Positions 62,351 to 64,000 of a stretch of 64,000 nt of DNA are shown here, in pieces. The DNA is taken from positions 124,001 through 188,000 of the forward strand of contig DULI01000005.1 in NCBI GenBank assembly GCA_012840445.1, read 5' to 3'. The notes under the pieces are model-generated. The model was given only the letters and a program-made list of their open reading frames with translations. It made no database searches and had not been told where the DNA came from. A program made the translations under genes and the position numbers. Origin of the DNA: Clostridiales bacterium (lineage in GTDB: Bacteria > Bacillota > Clostridia > Oscillospirales > Acutalibacteraceae). Position 1 is the stretch's first letter. Every line of letters starts with the position of its first letter.

Positions 62351-64000
62351 CTATTCCTCCTGCATAATCATCCTGCGCAGCCCCACAATATCGCTTACCG
62401 TCAGCTTCCCGTCATTATTAAGGTCGCCTAACAAAAGCTCTCTCTCCCCCGCGTCGTCATTCATAATGTGCGAGCGCAGTTTTACAATATCGGTAACCGT
62501 CAGCCTCCCGTCACCGTTAAGATCTCCTTTTAGCATTGGTATTTCCTTAATGTTGTAAACCTGCACCTCATATATCGTCGGGCCCTTGTTAGCCCCCTCA
62601 AGCAGCCCTAAGATATTAAGGCGCACCTTCGTGGATTTTACAGTGTCAAAAAACAGGGCTTTGTTCTCTCCCATTCCCTCGGCGCTTGCGGCAACCTGCC
62701 AGCCATTTCCGTCCCAATATTCAATGTTGAACCTGCCAACCCTCGGTCCCCAGGTAACACACTCGCTTAAAACTATCATATTGAACTCGGTCGCACTTCC
62801 AAGGTCAATCTCAAGGGTCGCCGACCTTATATGGTCATCGGTCGCCCAGCGGGTGGCGGGGTTGCCGTCCACCGCCTTCGAGCCGTCATACTCAGGGTTA
62901 TTGAAATAATAATTGCTCGCCACCGCCTTCTTGCCCTTTGCAAGATTATCGGAAAGGTAGCTTTTCTCGGACTGCCTTGGGTCCCCTTCTACGTTCACTA
63001 CAACAACAGTGTCGTATTCATCGACAGGTGCCTTTGGCAGCTCTATTAAAATATACCCCTCCCCCGCAGCATAGGGTAGCTTTGTGTCATGCCCAAGAAT
63101 ATACACCGAATTGATTTTATTTTCAATCGCCGGCACTATCAGCTTTCCGCTGTCCGGCCAGTCGGTCACATGCAGATACAGCCGCCCCTCTTTCCTGGTG
63201 GCAACCCCAAAGGGGAGCCTGCCGCTAAAAGGGCTGGCCTGTGTGCCGTAAATGCTCTCGCCATACTTTTCAAGCCATTCTCCCGCGGCTTTAAGCCTTT
63301 CTATACACTCGGCAGGCACAACGCCATTGCTGTCGGGCCCTACATTCAGCAGCATATTCCCGCCTTTGGATGCCGTGTCCGCCAGCGAGGTTATAATCCA
63401 CCTTACCGACTTCCAGTCGGTATCATGCGCAAGATACCCCCACGAGTTGTTCATTGTAATGCAGCTTTCCCAGTCGTAACCAAGTCCGTCTGCCGGGATT
63501 TCCTGCTCGGGCGTGCCAAAATCCCCGTCGGTCTGGCCTCGCTTTCCAATGCGGTTATTAATAATCAGCGACGGTTTCAGGGTCCGAAGGTACCTGTACA
63601 AGGCCTTTCCGTCAGCGGTGGTCCACCAATTGTTCCACTCCCCGTCAAACCACAAAATATCCACATCGTAAAACTCAATAAGCTCTCTCAGCTGCGCCTT
63701 CATATCCGACAAATACGCCGCCTTGTCGGTTATCACAGCCCCGAGCGAATTCTGCGTCCAATGACGCCAATCCATAATGGAATAATAGCACCCAAAAATA
63801 ATATCCGCCTTTTTGCATTCCTGCGACAATTTAAGTATCGGGTCCTCGCCCTCATACAAACCGTAGCCAAAAAGGCTAAAATCCCTAAAACCCTTAACCT
63901 TTGTGTCATACATGCTGTACCCCTCGTGATGTTTAGAGGTAAACACCATGTATTTTACCCCCGCGCCCTTTGCGTCTTCCACAATCCGCCGCGCGTCGAA
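62351..64000 (-). CDS. GH29 alpha-L-fucosidase with CBM32 and dockerin, N-terminus beyond window
   Basis: At least 549 residues; the frame is open to the right edge, where FDARRIVEDAKGAGVKYMVFTSKHHEGY continues the GH29 barrel (cited here in parts: FDARRIV, TSKHHEGY). The nucleophile Asp lies in VDILWFDGEW. A beta-sandwich follows the barrel. A discoidin/CBM32 (F5/8 type C) domain with KAVASNYYFNNPEYDGSKAV, GNPATRWATDDH and a long lectin sandwich comes next. The C-terminal type I dockerin has two calcium loops (DLNGDGRLTVTDI and DLNNDGKLTVSDI). It would release terminal fucose from host or plant glycans, docked to a cohesin. The signal peptide lies outside the window. Confidence 0.92.
   Translation of the reverse strand, partial: FDARRIVEDAKGAGVKYMVFTSKHHEGYSMYDTKVKGFRDFSLFGYGLYEGEDPILKLSQECKKADIIFGCYYSIMDWRHWTQNSLGAVITDKAAYLSDMKAQLRELIEFYDVDILWFDGEWNNWWTTADGKALYRYLRTLKPSLIINNRIGKRGQTDGDFGTPEQEIPADGLGYDWESCITMNNSWGYLAHDTDWKSVRWIITSLADTASKGGNMLLNVGPDSNGVVPAECIERLKAAGEWLEKYGESIYGTQASPFSGRLPFGVATRKEGRLYLHVTDWPDSGKLIVPAIENKINSVYILGHDTKLPYAAGEGYILIELPKAPVDEYDTVVVVNVEGDPRQSEKSYLSDNLAKGKKAVASNYYFNNPEYDGSKAVDGNPATRWATDDHIRSATLEIDLGSATEFNMIVLSECVTWGPRVGRFNIEYWDGNGWQVAASAEGMGENKALFFDTVKSTKVRLNILGLLEGANKGPTIYEVQVYNIKEIPMLKGDLNGDGRLTVTDIVKLRSHIMNDDAGERELLLGDLNNDGKLTVSDIVGLRRMIMQEE

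Overview
The window looks like a chromosomal segment of an anaerobic, endospore-forming Clostridia, most likely an Oscillospirales/Ruminococcaceae-type gut or rumen bacterium. Sporulation is shown by gpr, spoIIP and spoIIID, the last two places with sporulation-type promoters. Anaerobic metabolism is shown by a 1,187-residue pyruvate:ferredoxin oxidoreductase and a 2[4Fe-4S] ferredoxin. Plant- or fungal-polysaccharide use is shown by GH76, GH125, GH29 and clan GH-D enzymes, two C-terminal dockerins, and surface proteins with a sortase-like NPKTG tail or a membrane anchor. The genus assignment is inference.

Layout. 1-8580 (all minus strand) is a surface/mannan region: a 1,077-residue wall protein, a smaller stalked surface protein, then GH125 and two GH76 genes and the first codons of another exported protein. 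9142-16112 holds PFOR, a CorC/HlyC-type membrane protein, a candidate structured RNA, an XRE regulator with its own operator, and endonuclease III. 16177-24321 is a compact minus-strand phage-derived operon. It has both terminase subunits, portal, protease/scaffold, decoration protein, capsid, connectors, tail-like proteins and a small membrane protein, but no integrase, tape measure, fibre or lysin. A terminator bounds its 3' end and a terminator-like hairpin precedes its first gene. This is the best candidate for an undescribed (domesticated or gene-transfer-agent-like) system.

24439-36000 is mainly housekeeping: an S1-domain protein, an operon of an alanine-racemase-like pseudoenzyme, an Orn/Lys/Arg decarboxylase-like protein, DarA/PstA, HolB and RicT, then ferredoxin, lipoproteins, cardiolipin synthase, an AEC transporter, a GNAT enzyme, and an AAA protein followed by an ABC binding protein. 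37246-40500 is ilvB-ilvN-ilvC behind a consensus promoter. 40928-48476 holds HtrA, rpsT, gpr-spoIIP, a dockerin/SGNH hydrolase with a decayed relative upstream, and spoIIID. 48770-57823 holds an esterase, a lipoprotein, NUDIX, an M14-like pseudopeptidase, PAP2, an alpha-galactosidase-like enzyme, DegV, purC and guaA. 57824-64000 holds a decayed stretch, an M48 peptidase gene split by two homopolymer indels, a secreted beta-helix protein, and a GH29-CBM32-dockerin protein that runs off the right edge.

Two catalytically degenerate enzyme-fold proteins (Alr-like and M14-like) and a recurring unnamed surface module in three exported proteins are the other main points of interest. No tRNA, rRNA, CRISPR array or insertion sequence was seen.
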